DNA of 48,152 nt from Hyphomicrobiales bacterium. Lineage in GTDB: Bacteria; Pseudomonadota; Alphaproteobacteria; Rhizobiales; Beijerinckiaceae. The stretch spans positions 1-48,152 of the forward strand of contig JAIXZO010000013.1 of the NCBI GenBank assembly GCA_027489535.1. The letters run 5' to 3'. The notes beneath the pieces are model-generated. The model made no database searches, was not told the DNA's origin, and saw only the letters and a list, made by a program, of their open reading frames with translations. Below are positions 26,461 through 35,260 of this stretch, one piece after another; within the stretch, counting starts at the first letter, position 1, and every line of letters begins with the position of its first letter. The position numbers and the translations under genes were made by a program.

Positions 26461-29400
26461 ATGAAAGCCGTTCTCGATCGCCTTCTCGACCGTATCGCGA
26501 AGCGCGAACCGGCCACGCTCGCCTCCGTCCCGGACGGTTTCGACGTCCTGATTCTCGCCGATCTCGTGCGCGCTCTCGCCCGCAAGGGCCCCGAGCGCCC
26601 CGCTACGCTCGTGATGGTGGCACAGGACGGCGGCCGGCAAGCATCGTTGGAGGCGGGTCTCGCCTTCGTCGCCCCCGACATCGAGGTGCTGAGCTTTCCC
26701 AATTGGGATTGCCAGCCCTATGACCGCGCTTCGCCCAATGCCGCGATCTCCGCGCGCCGCATCACGGTGCTGTCGCGCCTGGCGCGCTCGCGCTCGGGCG
26801 AGGATCGCCCGCGACTGCTGATCGTAACCGCCAACGGGCTCGTCCAGCGCGTGCCGCGCAGAAAGCGCATCGCTTCGGAAACCTTCTCCGCCGCGCCGGG
26901 CAACGTCGTCGACACGACGGAACTGGCGGCGTGGCTCGAGGGCAACGGCTTCCAGCGTTCGGCGACCGTGCGCGAGACGGGCGAATTCGCCGTGCGCGGC
27001 GGCATCGTCGATCTTCATGCCCCCGGCATGCCCGATCCGGTGCGGCTCGACTTCTTCGGCGACACGCTCGAATCCATCCGCTCCTTCGATCCCGAGACGC
27101 AGCGTTCCATCGGGCAATTGCGCGCGCTCGATCTGGTGCCGATGAGCGAGGTGCAGCTCACCACCGAGACCATCCGGCGTTTTCGCCAGAACTACCTCTC
27201 GCAATTCGGTGCGGCGACGCGCGACGACACGTTGTACGAGGCGGTCAGCGAAGGTCGTCGCCATGCCGGCCTCGAGCATTGGCTGCCGCTGTTCCACGAG
27301 GGCTTGGACACGCTGTTCGACTATGCCGAGGACGCGCCCTTCATCCTCGATGCCCATGTCGACGACGCCGCCGGCGGCCGTTTGGCGACGATCAAGGACC
27401 ACTACGACTCCCGCGCCGCGGCGCTGAAAAAGCCAGTGCCGGGCGCGACGCCCTACAAGCCGCTGCCGCCGGACGCGCTTTATCTCAAGCCCGAAGAGTT
27501 CGCCGAACGCATCGCAGGCGTGGCCGGGATCCGGCTCTCGCCCTTCGCGCTTCCCGAGGACCACGGCCGCGCGGTGATCGATGCCGGCGGGCGGCAAGGC
27601 CGTAGTTTCGCGCCCGAGCGGCAGCGTGCCGAAGCCGGCGAGAGCGTCAACGTGTTCGACGCCGTCGTCGCCCATGCGCGCGACCTCCAAAAGACCGGCA
27701 AGCGCGTCATCGTCGCGGCATGGTCCGAGGGCGCGCGCGACCGGCTCTCGCATGTGATGGCCGATCACGGCCTCAAGCCGCTGAAGTCGATCAACACGCT
27801 CAATGCCGCGATGGCGCTGGGCGCGGGCGAGACGGGCTTGGCCGTGTGGGGGCTGGAAACCGGCTTCGAGACCGAAAGCCTCGCGGTGATCGGCGAGCAG
27901 GACGTTCTCGGCGACCGTCTCGTGCGCCGGGCGCGCCGTTCCAAGCGCGCGCAGGACTTTATTTCCGAAGTCGGCACGCTGACGCCGGGCGATCTCGTCG
28001 TCCATGTCGATCACGGCATCGGCCGCTTCATCGGGTTGCAGACCATCGACGCCGCCGGCGCGCCGCATGACTGCGTCGAGATTCACTACAACGGCGGGGA
28101 CAAGCTTTTCCTTCCGGTCGAAAACCTCGAACTGCTTTCGCGCTACGGCTCGGAAGATACGGAGGTCGCGCTCGACCGTCTCGGCGGCGGCGCATGGCAG
28201 GCCCGCAAGGCCAAGATGAAGCAGCGCATCCGCGAGATGGCGCATGCTCTCATCAAGATCGCGGCCCAGCGCATGCTGAAGGAGGCCCCGAAGCTCGAGC
28301 CGCCCTCCGGCGCTTATGACGAGTTCTCCGCGCGCTTCCCCTATGAGGAGACCGACGACCAGCAGGGCGCCATCGACGCGGTGCTGGGCGATCTCGCCTC
28401 TGGCCATCCGATGGATCGCCTGATCTGCGGCGACGTCGGCTTCGGCAAGACGGAAGTCGCCCTGCGCGCCGCCTTCGCCACCGCCATTTCGGGCAAGCAG
28501 GTGGCCGTGGTGGTGCCCACGACCTTGCTGGCGCGCCAGCATTTCAAGACCTTCGCGACGCGCTTTCAGGGCCTGCCCGTCGTCGTGCGCCAAGCCTCGC
28601 GCTTCGTCACGACCAAGGACATGGCGGAGACCAAGAAGGGCATCGCCGACGGCACCGTGGACATCGTCGTCGGCACCCATGCGCTGCTCGGCAAGGCGAT
28701 CCAATTCAGGGATCTGGGCCTGCTGATCGTCGACGAGGAGCAGCATTTCGGCGTCGGTCACAAGGAGCGGCTGAAGGAATTGCGGGCGGACGTGCACGTG
28801 CTCACGCTTTCGGCCACGCCGATTCCGCGGACGCTGCAATTGGCGCTGACGGGCGTGCGCGAACTCTCGATCATCGCCACGCCGCCGGTGGACCGTCTTG
28901 CCGTGCGCACCTTCGTCACCCCGTTCGATCCGTTGATCGTGCGCGAGGCGATCCTGCGGGAGCGTTATCGGGGCGGACAAACCTTCTACGTCTGCCCGCG
29001 CATAGAGGATCTCGACGAGGCGAAGGTCTTCCTGTCGTCGGAAGTGCCGGAAGCGAAGGTGGCCGTCGCGCATGGGCAGATGGCTGCGACCGAACTCGAA
29101 AGCATCATGACGGCTTTCTACGAGGGCCAGTACGACATCTTGCTCTCGACCGCGATCGTCGAGTCCGGGCTCGATATCCCGACGGCCAACACGCTGATCG
29201 TGCACCGTGCGGACATGTTCGGGCTGGCGCAGCTCTACCAACTGCGCGGCCGCGTCGGCCGCGCCAAGATCCGCGCCTATGCGCTGTTCACCGTGCCCGC
29301 CAACCGGCAGCTGACGGCTCAGGCGGAGAAGCGGCTCAAGGTGCTGCAGACGCTGGAAGGGCTCGGCGCGGGCTTCATGCTCGCCTCGCACGATCTCGAC

Positions 29401-30009
29401 ATTCGGGGCGCGGGCAACCTGCTCGGCGACGAGCAGTCCGGCCACATCAAGGAAGTCGGCTACGAGCTTTATCAGAAGATGCTGGAAGAGGCCGTCGCGG
29501 CCCTCAAGGCGGGCGTCGCGGACGAGGACGAAATCACCGACACGCAATGGTCGCCCACGATCACCATCGGCACGCCGGTGCTGATCCCCGAGCATTACGT
29601 CTCCGACCTCACATTGCGACTCGGCCTCTACAAGCGCCTGTCCGGCGTCGCCGACGACGAGGCCATCGAAGCCTTCGGGGCGGAAATGGCCGACCGGTTC
29701 GGCCCCGTGCCGGAGGAGGTCGAGCAATTGCTCGGACTCGTGCGCATCAAGGCGCTGTGCCGTCGCGCCAATGTCGAGAAGGTCGAGGCGGGTCCGCGCG
29801 GCGTCATCATCGCCTTCCGCGAGAATGCCTTCGCCAATCCCGAAGGGCTGGTGCGCTACGTCTCGCAGCAGGGCTCGCTGGCCAAGGTGCGCCCGGACAT
29901 GCGCATCGTCTTCATCGGCGATTACGACACGCCGAAGGACCGGTTGAAGAGCACCGCGCGCCTCCTGCACGATCTCGTGCGTCTCGCGGAGACGAAGAAG
30001 GCGGCCTGA
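26461..30009 (+). CDS. mfd: Transcription-repair coupling factor Mfd
   Basis: Mfd removes RNA polymerase stalled at DNA damage and recruits UvrA. The 1182-residue protein has the full domain order. The UvrB-like N-terminal region reads FPNWDCQPYDRASPN, VPRRKRIASE and FAVRGGIVDLHAPGMPDPVRLDFF. An RNA polymerase-interacting (CarD-like) domain follows with GDLVVHVDHGIGRFIGLQ and GGDKLFLPVENLELLSRY. The RecG-like translocase has Walker A GDVGFGKTE (from Gly657), DEEQ at 758-761, the TAT-type LSATPIPRTLQ, QLRGRVGRAK, and the C-terminal TRCF domain. It is the only long gene here and spans the frame opposite to several meaningless long antisense ORFs. Its stop lies inside the following terminator. 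Confidence 0.98.
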   Translation: MKAVLDRLLDRIAKREPATLASVPDGFDVLILADLVRALARKGPERPATLVMVAQDGGRQASLEAGLAFVAPDIEVLSFPNWDCQPYDRASPNAAISARRITVLSRLARSRSGEDRPRLLIVTANGLVQRVPRRKRIASETFSAAPGNVVDTTELAAWLEGNGFQRSATVRETGEFAVRGGIVDLHAPGMPDPVRLDFFGDTLESIRSFDPETQRSIGQLRALDLVPMSEVQLTTETIRRFRQNYLSQFGAATRDDTLYEAVSEGRRHAGLEHWLPLFHEGLDTLFDYAEDAPFILDAHVDDAAGGRLATIKDHYDSRAAALKKPVPGATPYKPLPPDALYLKPEEFAERIAGVAGIRLSPFALPEDHGRAVIDAGGRQGRSFAPERQRAEAGESVNVFDAVVAHARDLQKTGKRVIVAAWSEGARDRLSHVMADHGLKPLKSINTLNAAMALGAGETGLAVWGLETGFETESLAVIGEQDVLGDRLVRRARRSKRAQDFISEVGTLTPGDLVVHVDHGIGRFIGLQTIDAAGAPHDCVEIHYNGGDKLFLPVENLELLSRYGSEDTEVALDRLGGGAWQARKAKMKQRIREMAHALIKIAAQRMLKEAPKLEPPSGAYDEFSARFPYEETDDQQGAIDAVLGDLASGHPMDRLICGDVGFGKTEVALRAAFATAISGKQVAVVVPTTLLARQHFKTFATRFQGLPVVVRQASRFVTTKDMAETKKGIADGTVDIVVGTHALLGKAIQFRDLGLLIVDEEQHFGVGHKERLKELRADVHVLTLSATPIPRTLQLALTGVRELSIIATPPVDRLAVRTFVTPFDPLIVREAILRERYRGGQTFYVCPRIEDLDEAKVFLSSEVPEAKVAVAHGQMAATELESIMTAFYEGQYDILLSTAIVESGLDIPTANTLIVHRADMFGLAQLYQLRGRVGRAKIRAYALFTVPANRQLTAQAEKRLKVLQTLEGLGAGFMLASHDLDIRGAGNLLGDEQSGHIKEVGYELYQKMLEEAVAALKAGVADEDEITDTQWSPTITIGTPVLIPEHYVSDLTLRLGLYKRLSGVADDEAIEAFGAEMADRFGPVPEEVEQLLGLVRIKALCRRANVEKVEAGPRGVIIAFRENAFANPEGLVRYVSQQGSLAKVRPDMRIVFIGDYDTPKDRLKSTARLLHDLVRLAETKKAA

Positions 30010-30022
30010 CGCCGCCTTCTTT
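29998..30022 (+). terminator. Terminator overlapping the mfd stop codon
   Basis: The 8-bp stem AAGGCGGC/GCCGCCTT (29998-30005 with 30011-30018) and loop CTGAC is followed by CTTTTC. The TGA of mfd lies in the loop, so the last three codons form part of the stem. It also faces the converging dsbA-like gene. Confidence 0.85.
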
Positions 30023-30037
30023 TCAAGCCGGCGTGGT

Positions 30038-30703
30038 TCAAGCGTTCGCGGCGTCGGTCTCGGCCATGGCTTGATCGAGAGCCTTGGCGATGATCTCGGG
30101 GGCCTCCGCGCCGGATACGGCAAGCCTGCCGCCGAAGATGAAGAACGGCACGCCTTGGATGCCGATGGCGCCCGCGCGGGCGATTTCCTCCCGCACGGTC
30201 TCCACGTCCATGTTGCTGTCGAGCCGCGCCGCCACGCCGTCGCGCGCAAGCCCGACTTCGGCCGCGATGTCGGCCAGCACGTCGCGGTCGCCGATGTCGC
30301 GGGCGTCCTCGAAAAAGGCGCTGAACAGCGCTTCAACCATGTCGCCCTGCAGGTCGGCCTCGAAGGCCCAGCGGATCAGCCGATGCGCGTCGAGCGTGTT
30401 GGGCGAGCGCTCGATGGCGGGAAAATCGAAGCTGATGCCCTCGTCCGCGCCCATTTCGGCGATGCGCGCCTGCATCTCGCGCACGTCCTCGATGGAGCCG
30501 AATTTCTTGACCATGTATTCGGTGCGGTCATGCCCGCCTTCCGGGATGCTCGCGTCGAGTTGAAACGGCCGCCAGCGGATTTCCACCTGCACGTCGGGCC
30601 GCAGGGCGAGGCCCTTCTCCAGCCGTTTCTTGCCGATGAAGCACCAAGGGCAGACCACGTCTGACACCACGTCGATGGTGACGATGTCGGATTTCTCGGC
30701 CAT
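30038..30703 (-). CDS. DsbA family oxidoreductase (FrnE-like)
   Basis: The 221-residue thioredoxin-fold protein has no signal peptide, so it should act in the cytoplasm. The redox motif is CPWC (Cys18-Cys21) in VVSDVVCPWCFIGKKRLEKG. The usual DsbA helical insertion follows (WRPFQLDASIPEGGHDRTEY). The cis-proline loop is GIQGVPFFIFGGRLAVSGA near residue 180. This pattern matches the FrnE/polyketide-synthesis DsbA-like group, which is widespread in proteobacteria and includes stress-related thiol oxidoreductases. It is transcribed after the solute-binding protein gene, 66 bases downstream. Confidence 0.88.
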   Translation of the reverse strand: MAEKSDIVTIDVVSDVVCPWCFIGKKRLEKGLALRPDVQVEIRWRPFQLDASIPEGGHDRTEYMVKKFGSIEDVREMQARIAEMGADEGISFDFPAIERSPNTLDAHRLIRWAFEADLQGDMVEALFSAFFEDARDIGDRDVLADIAAEVGLARDGVAARLDSNMDVETVREEIARAGAIGIQGVPFFIFGGRLAVSGAEAPEIIAKALDQAMAETDAANA

Positions 30704-30769
30704 GGCGGCCTCCTTTCGGGACGAAAAGCGTTCCTCAACGCGGAATTCGTGCGGGCGTTTCCGCCCGCG

Positions 30770-32590
30770 TCAGCGGCCCTCGACCCAGAAGGTCTCCGGC
30801 GCGTAACCGAACAAGGGCGCCCGGTCGGGCCGCTTCACCTCGGCGCGTCGAGCCAGCCAGATGTCGGGCGAGTGAAACAGCGGCACCACATAGAAGCCCG
30901 AAAGCAGCACCCGGTCGAGCGCGCGCGTCGCCTCGACGAACTCTTCGCGGCCGCGCGCCGACAGCATGGCGTCGATGGCGGCTTCCACTGCGGGCGATTT
31001 CGCCCCGGCGTAATTGAGCGAGCCCTGCCGATCGGCGGCGCGGCCACTCCAGCGATTGTACTGCTCGTTGCCGGGGGAGGGCGACGCGCCCCAGCTGAAC
31101 TGGATCATGTCGAAATCGAACGTGGTCAGCCGCCGCCAATATTGCACGTCGTCGATCAGCCGCACCGCCATGGTTACGCCGATGCGCTCCAAGGAGCGGG
31201 CGAAGTTCAATGCGAGACGTTCCTGCAATCGGCTGACGACGAGAAACTCGAAGGCGAAGGGCTCGCCCGCCGCGTTGCGCAAAGCGCCGTTGCTCAACGT
31301 CCATCCCGCCGATTTCAGCAGCGCCAGCGCGCGGCGCGCGGCCTCGCGATCCCGCCCCGATCCGTCCGCGGACGGCGATTGCAGCCGTCCCTCCATGATT
31401 TCCTCGCGGACCGCGCCGGGGAATCGCGAGAGAATGTCGCGTTCGCGCGGGGATGCGGAGCGACCGCTCGACGCCAGATCCGAGCCCTCGAAATAGCTCG
31501 AAGTTCGGCGGTAAAGACCGTGAAAGAGCGTCTTGTTCACCCATTCGAAATCGAACAAAAGCCCGAGGGCTTCGCGCGTCCGCACGTCGGAGAACACCGG
31601 CTTGCGCGTGTTGAACACGAAGCCCGCCATGCCCTTCGGCGTTCCGATCGGGATCGCGTCGCGCACGACGCGCCCGTCGAGCGCGGCGGGGAAATCGTAG
31701 CCCGTCGACCAGCGCGTCGGGTTGTCCTCCAAGCGCACGTCGTACAGCCCGCCCTTGAACGCCTCGAACAGCGAATTGGCATCGCGGTAATAGTCGAACC
31801 GGATTTCGTCGGCATTGTAGAGGCCGCGGAAGACCGGCAGGTCTTTGCCCCAAAAATCAGGGTCGCGGCGGAATGTGACGCTCTCGCCGGGCTTCACGTC
31901 GGCGATCTTGTAGGGACCGCTGCCGAGCGGCGGGGCGAGGGTGGTTTCCTCGAAGCGCGCCGGATCGACCACGTGCTTCGGCAGGACCGGCATCAGCGCG
32001 AGGATCAACGGCAATTCGCGGTCGTCGACGCCCGACAGATCGAAACGCACGGTCAGCGGATCGGGCGCCGTCGCGGATTTCACCTTGGCGTAATAGCCGC
32101 GCCAGGTCGGCTTGCCCTTGTCCTTCAGGAGCCCCCAGGAGAACAGCACGTCCTCGGCCGTGATCGGCTTTCCGTCGGCGAATCGGGCGCGCGGATCGAT
32201 TCGGAAAATCACGCTCGAACGGTCGTCCGGCGTTTCCACGGACGCGGCGACGGAGGCGTAGAGCGTGAACGGTTCGTCCGCCGCCCGCATCATCAGGCTT
32301 TGAACCACCAGCCCGTTCGGCGGGGCGACGGCCTGTGCGGCGATGCCGCGCACGACGAACGGGTTGAGCGTGTCGAAGGTGCCCTGCACGCCGAAGATGA
32401 TGCGCCCGCCCTTGGGCGCCTCGGGGCGAACGTGTTGAAGATGCGGGAAATTAGCCGCGAGCGCAGGCTTCCCGTGCATGGCGATGCCGTGCGCAGGCTG
32501 GCCGACCGCAGAGCCCGCGGCGACAAAGAACAGCGCGGCGGCAAGCAGGGCGCGCAGGCGGACGGCGAATCGCATGGTCATCACGGGCAT
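30770..32590 (-). CDS. Family 5 extracellular solute-binding protein (oligopeptide/YejA-like)
   Basis: A periplasmic binding protein of about 606 residues for ABC transporters of peptides or similar solutes. After a signal peptide (RFAVRLRALLAAALFFVAAG, cleavage near AVG-Q) come the SBP_bac_5 blocks: FGVQGTFDTLNPFVVRG, FRIDPRARFADGKPITAEDVLFSW, LGSGPYKIADVKPGESVTF, RGLYNADEIRFDYYRDANS, FNTRKPVFSDVRTREALGLL and the C-terminal DWYVVPLF-like FYVVPLFHSPDIWLA. The pattern is that of YejA. No yejB, yejE or yejF permease or ATPase gene is adjacent. The start is uncertain (ATG at 32590, 32581 or 32575); 32590 is chosen because it keeps the longest signal peptide. Confidence 0.88.
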   Translation of the reverse strand: MPVMTMRFAVRLRALLAAALFFVAAGSAVGQPAHGIAMHGKPALAANFPHLQHVRPEAPKGGRIIFGVQGTFDTLNPFVVRGIAAQAVAPPNGLVVQSLMMRAADEPFTLYASVAASVETPDDRSSVIFRIDPRARFADGKPITAEDVLFSWGLLKDKGKPTWRGYYAKVKSATAPDPLTVRFDLSGVDDRELPLILALMPVLPKHVVDPARFEETTLAPPLGSGPYKIADVKPGESVTFRRDPDFWGKDLPVFRGLYNADEIRFDYYRDANSLFEAFKGGLYDVRLEDNPTRWSTGYDFPAALDGRVVRDAIPIGTPKGMAGFVFNTRKPVFSDVRTREALGLLFDFEWVNKTLFHGLYRRTSSYFEGSDLASSGRSASPRERDILSRFPGAVREEIMEGRLQSPSADGSGRDREAARRALALLKSAGWTLSNGALRNAAGEPFAFEFLVVSRLQERLALNFARSLERIGVTMAVRLIDDVQYWRRLTTFDFDMIQFSWGASPSPGNEQYNRWSGRAADRQGSLNYAGAKSPAVEAAIDAMLSARGREEFVEATRALDRVLLSGFYVVPLFHSPDIWLARRAEVKRPDRAPLFGYAPETFWVEGR

Positions 32591-32789
32591 CAAACTATCA
32601 CCGATGGGCGGGGGCATCGCCGGACTGCGTCCCAAAAGCAACTGGAAAGACGAAGGCGGAATCGCTATGACCGGGGCGCTCGCGTTCGACCCCGGCGCAG
32701 GCGTCGCCGCGTGCGTCGCCGTGCCTCGGAAATGCGGGTCGTCGCCCGGGGAGCGTTTTGCTTCTCAGAGGTTCAAGAGGAATTTGCCG

Positions 32790-33548
32790 ATGTCGTCCGT
32801 CCGGAACTCCGCCGCCCCGATGCGGGTCGCCGCCCTTCTCGCTTCGGTGCTCGTCGCGGCCGGCCCGGCTCTCGCCCAGACGCCCCCCGCGAAGCCCCCT
32901 GCGCCTGCGCCGGCGCGTCCGGCAGCCCCGGCTCCTGCGGCTCCCGCCCAGCAGCCCGCCGGTCAGGCCGGGCCGACGCTGGTGCAGTTGAAGCCCGAGC
33001 CGTCCCAGAACGACTGGCTGAAGATTTGTGGCGAGGATCCGCAGGCCAAGAAGAAGGTCTGCTACACCACCCGCGACTTCGTCTCCGATCAGGGCCAGCC
33101 CGTGCTCGCCGTCGCCGTCTACGACGTGCAGGGCGACCCGCAGAAGGTCGTGCGCTTCCTGATGCCGCTCGCGCTGCTTCTCGGACCCGGCATCCGCTTT
33201 GCCGCGGATCAGGGCCAAGGCACGCCCGGCAAGTATGCGATCTGCTTCCCGAACGGCTGCTTCGCCGAAGGCACCGTCAAGGACGACGTGATCAACGCGA
33301 TGAAGAAGGGCAACACGCTGAACGTCAGCGTGCAGAACCAGTTCAGCCGCGAAGTGACCTTCCAGGTTCCGCTGACCGGCTTCGGCAAGGCCTACGACGG
33401 CCCGCCGATCGATCCGGCCGTGCTCGAGCAGCAGCAGCGCCAAATGGAAGAAGAAATGAAGAAGCAGGCCGACGAAATGCGCAAGCGCATGGAAACGCAG
33501 CAGGGCGGCGCCGCTCCGGCAGCCCCGGCACCTGCTCCGAAGCCCTGA
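32790..33548 (+). CDS. Invasion-associated locus B (IalB) family protein
   Basis: A secreted 252-residue protein. A signal peptide (RVAALLASVLVAAGPALA) is followed by a 35-residue proline/alanine linker (TPPAKPPAPAPARPAAPAP). The IalB domain has NDWLKICGEDPQAKKKVCYTT with the first cysteine pair, FLMPLALLLGPGIRFAADQ, and YAICFPNGCFAE with the second pair. The four cysteines suggest two periplasmic disulfides. A C-terminal charged, coiled segment (EQQQRQMEEEMKKQADEM) and a second proline/alanine tail follow. The IalB name comes from Bartonella, but homologues are widespread in free-living rhizobia, with unproven envelope functions. AAGAGG precedes the ATG. A strong terminator follows. Confidence 0.9.
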   Translation: MSSVRNSAAPMRVAALLASVLVAAGPALAQTPPAKPPAPAPARPAAPAPAAPAQQPAGQAGPTLVQLKPEPSQNDWLKICGEDPQAKKKVCYTTRDFVSDQGQPVLAVAVYDVQGDPQKVVRFLMPLALLLGPGIRFAADQGQGTPGKYAICFPNGCFAEGTVKDDVINAMKKGNTLNVSVQNQFSREVTFQVPLTGFGKAYDGPPIDPAVLEQQQRQMEEEMKKQADEMRKRMETQQGGAAPAAPAPAPKP

Positions 33549-33573
33549 TTTCGGGTTTTCCGTATCGAACATG

Positions 33574-33600
33574 AAAACGCGGGCCAAAGGCCCGCGTTTT
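33574..33600 (+). terminator. Intrinsic terminator after ialB
   Basis: A 12-bp stem (33574-33585 with 33589-33600) with an AAA loop ends in a T5 run (33597-33601). The A-run on its left arm suggests it can also act on the minus strand, towards which hspQ is transcribed. Confidence 0.92.
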
Positions 33601-33686
33601 TGGTTGCGTCTTGTGCGAAGACCGAACCGAATTTCGTGATTTCACGAGAGATTTTTCACCCGCGGACGGACTGCGCGGGGATCCGC

Positions 33687-34019
33687 TCAGTTCATCAGAT
33701 CCGTGCGGGCGCGGTATTTGCCTTCTTCGTCCACGTCGAACACTTCGTCGACCTGCGGGTGGCGGATCGGCTCAGCGGAGGTGTCGGGCACGAGATTCTG
33801 TTCCGAGACATAGGCGATGTACTCGGTCTCGGCGTTCTCGGCGAAGAGGTGATAGAAGGGCTGGTCCTTCGTCGGACGGACTTCCTCGGGAATGGAATTG
33901 TACCATTCGTCGGTGTTCGAGAATGTCGGGTCTACGTCGAAGATCACGCCGCGAAACGCGTAGACGCGGTGGCGCACCACGTCCCCGATCGCATATCTGG
34001 CCCTGCGCTCCTTCATCAT
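33687..34019 (-). CDS. hspQ: Heat shock protein HspQ
   Basis: HspQ is a small hemimethylated-DNA-binding (YccV-like) protein that acts as a specificity enhancer for the Lon and Clp proteases. The 110-residue protein shows the SH3-like core YAIGDVVRHRVYAFRGVIFDVDPTFSNTDEWY, PTKDQPFYHLFAENAETEYIAYVSEQNL and the C-terminal acidic VDEVFDVDEEGKY. Alphaproteobacterial forms are longer than the 105-residue enterobacterial ones at the C-terminus. Two consecutive ATG codons (34019 and 34016) follow GAAGGGG directly; the second has the better spacing. The 92 bases to the mcl1 gene upstream hold no other gene. Confidence 0.93.
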   Translation of the reverse strand: MMKERRARYAIGDVVRHRVYAFRGVIFDVDPTFSNTDEWYNSIPEEVRPTKDQPFYHLFAENAETEYIAYVSEQNLVPDTSAEPIRHPQVDEVFDVDEEGKYRARTDLMN

Positions 34020-34111
34020 CCCCTTCGATTGCCCCGACAGACCCCCGATTGTCAACGCGTTCGCGCATCGCAAGCCGTAGGCCGGGGCCCCGAAACGGGT
34101 AGGCCGGAGCG

Positions 34112-35152
34112 TCAGAAGCCGTAGGCTCGGGCCAGTTCCGGGTCCTTCTCGGCCACGCGACGCGCAAGGTCCACGATGACCTTCGCCTGTTTCCAAGTCG
34201 CGTCGTCCTGCATCTTGCCGTCGATCATCACCGCGCCCGAACCGTCGGGCATCGCCTCCAGAATGCGGGCGGCGAATTTCACCTCGCCCGCGTCTGGGCT
34301 GAACACGCGCTTGGCGATCGCGATCTGGGAGGGGTGCAGGCTCCAAGCGCCCGCGCATCCGAGCAGGAAGGCGTTGCGGAACTGGCTTTCGCAGGCGGAA
34401 TCGTCGGAGAAGTCGCCGAACGGACCGTAGAATGCCTTGATGCCGTTGGCCGCGCAGGCATCGACCATTTTGGCGATGGTGTAGTGCCAGAGGTCCTGTT
34501 GCGCGACGGCGCGGGGGGCGTCGCCCGCCGGGTCCGCGAGCACCTTGTATTCGGGATGGCCGCCGCCGACGCGCGTGGTCTTCATGGCGCGCGAGGCCGC
34601 GAGATCCGCCGGGCCGAGGCTCATGCCGTGCATGCGGGGCGAGGCGGCGGCGATGGCGTCGACGTTCTTCACGCCTTCCGCGGTCTCCAAGATCGCGTGG
34701 ATCAGAACGGGCTTCTTCACGCCGTGCCGGGCTTCGAGCTGCGCGAGCAACTGGTCGCAATAGTGAATGTCCCACGGGCCTTCGACCTTGGGCACCATCA
34801 CGACGTCGAGCTTGTCGCCGACCTCGGCCATGATCTCCGTCACGTCGTCGAGCATCCACGGGCTGTTGAGCGCGTTGATGCGCGTCCAAAGCGCCGTCGC
34901 GCCGAAATCGGTCGCCTTCGCCATGGCGATGAAGCCGCGGCGCGCATCGAGCTTCGATTCCAGCGGGATCGCGTCTTCGAGATTGCCGAGCACCACGTCC
35001 ACCTGCTTCGCGAGTTCCGGCACCTTGGCGCGGACCTTCTCGATATGCGGCGGCACGAAATGGATCATGCGCTCCAAGGTGACCGGCAATTCGCGATAGG
35101 GGTCCGGCGCGCCGATGGCGAGGGGGCGAAAGAAATTGCGCGCGAGCTTCAT
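34112..35152 (-). CDS. mcl1: L-malyl-CoA/beta-methylmalyl-CoA lyase
   Basis: This CoA-ester lyase cleaves malyl-CoA to glyoxylate and acetyl-CoA, and beta-methylmalyl-CoA to glyoxylate and propionyl-CoA. It works in the serine cycle and ethylmalonyl-CoA pathway. The 346-residue protein has the strongly conserved blocks of the Methylobacterium/Rhodobacter enzyme: [95 protein letters not shown] and [13 protein letters not shown]. The metal ligands lie in LEDAIP and ILETAEG. The start ATG follows GAGGTCCCC. No other serine-cycle gene is visible in the window. Confidence 0.95.
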   Translation of the reverse strand: MKLARNFFRPLAIGAPDPYRELPVTLERMIHFVPPHIEKVRAKVPELAKQVDVVLGNLEDAIPLESKLDARRGFIAMAKATDFGATALWTRINALNSPWMLDDVTEIMAEVGDKLDVVMVPKVEGPWDIHYCDQLLAQLEARHGVKKPVLIHAILETAEGVKNVDAIAAASPRMHGMSLGPADLAASRAMKTTRVGGGHPEYKVLADPAGDAPRAVAQQDLWHYTIAKMVDACAANGIKAFYGPFGDFSDDSACESQFRNAFLLGCAGAWSLHPSQIAIAKRVFSPDAGEVKFAARILEAMPDGSGAVMIDGKMQDDATWKQAKVIVDLARRVAEKDPELARAYGF

Positions 35153-35260
35153 GGGGACCTCGGATCGTCGATGTTGCGCCGCACTAGAACGCGCGCGCCG
35201 CCGTCGCGCAATCCGCCTTGGGACGGAGAGCAGCAAACGGCGGAGGGTTCCGAGGCGCGC

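Noticed and set aside
26416-30336. A 1306-codon open frame antisense to mfd
   Set aside because: It has no recognisable domain, is low in hydrophobic order and rich in Arg/Gly/His/Ala as expected for a shadow frame of a high-GC gene; mfd on the plus strand is unmistakable.
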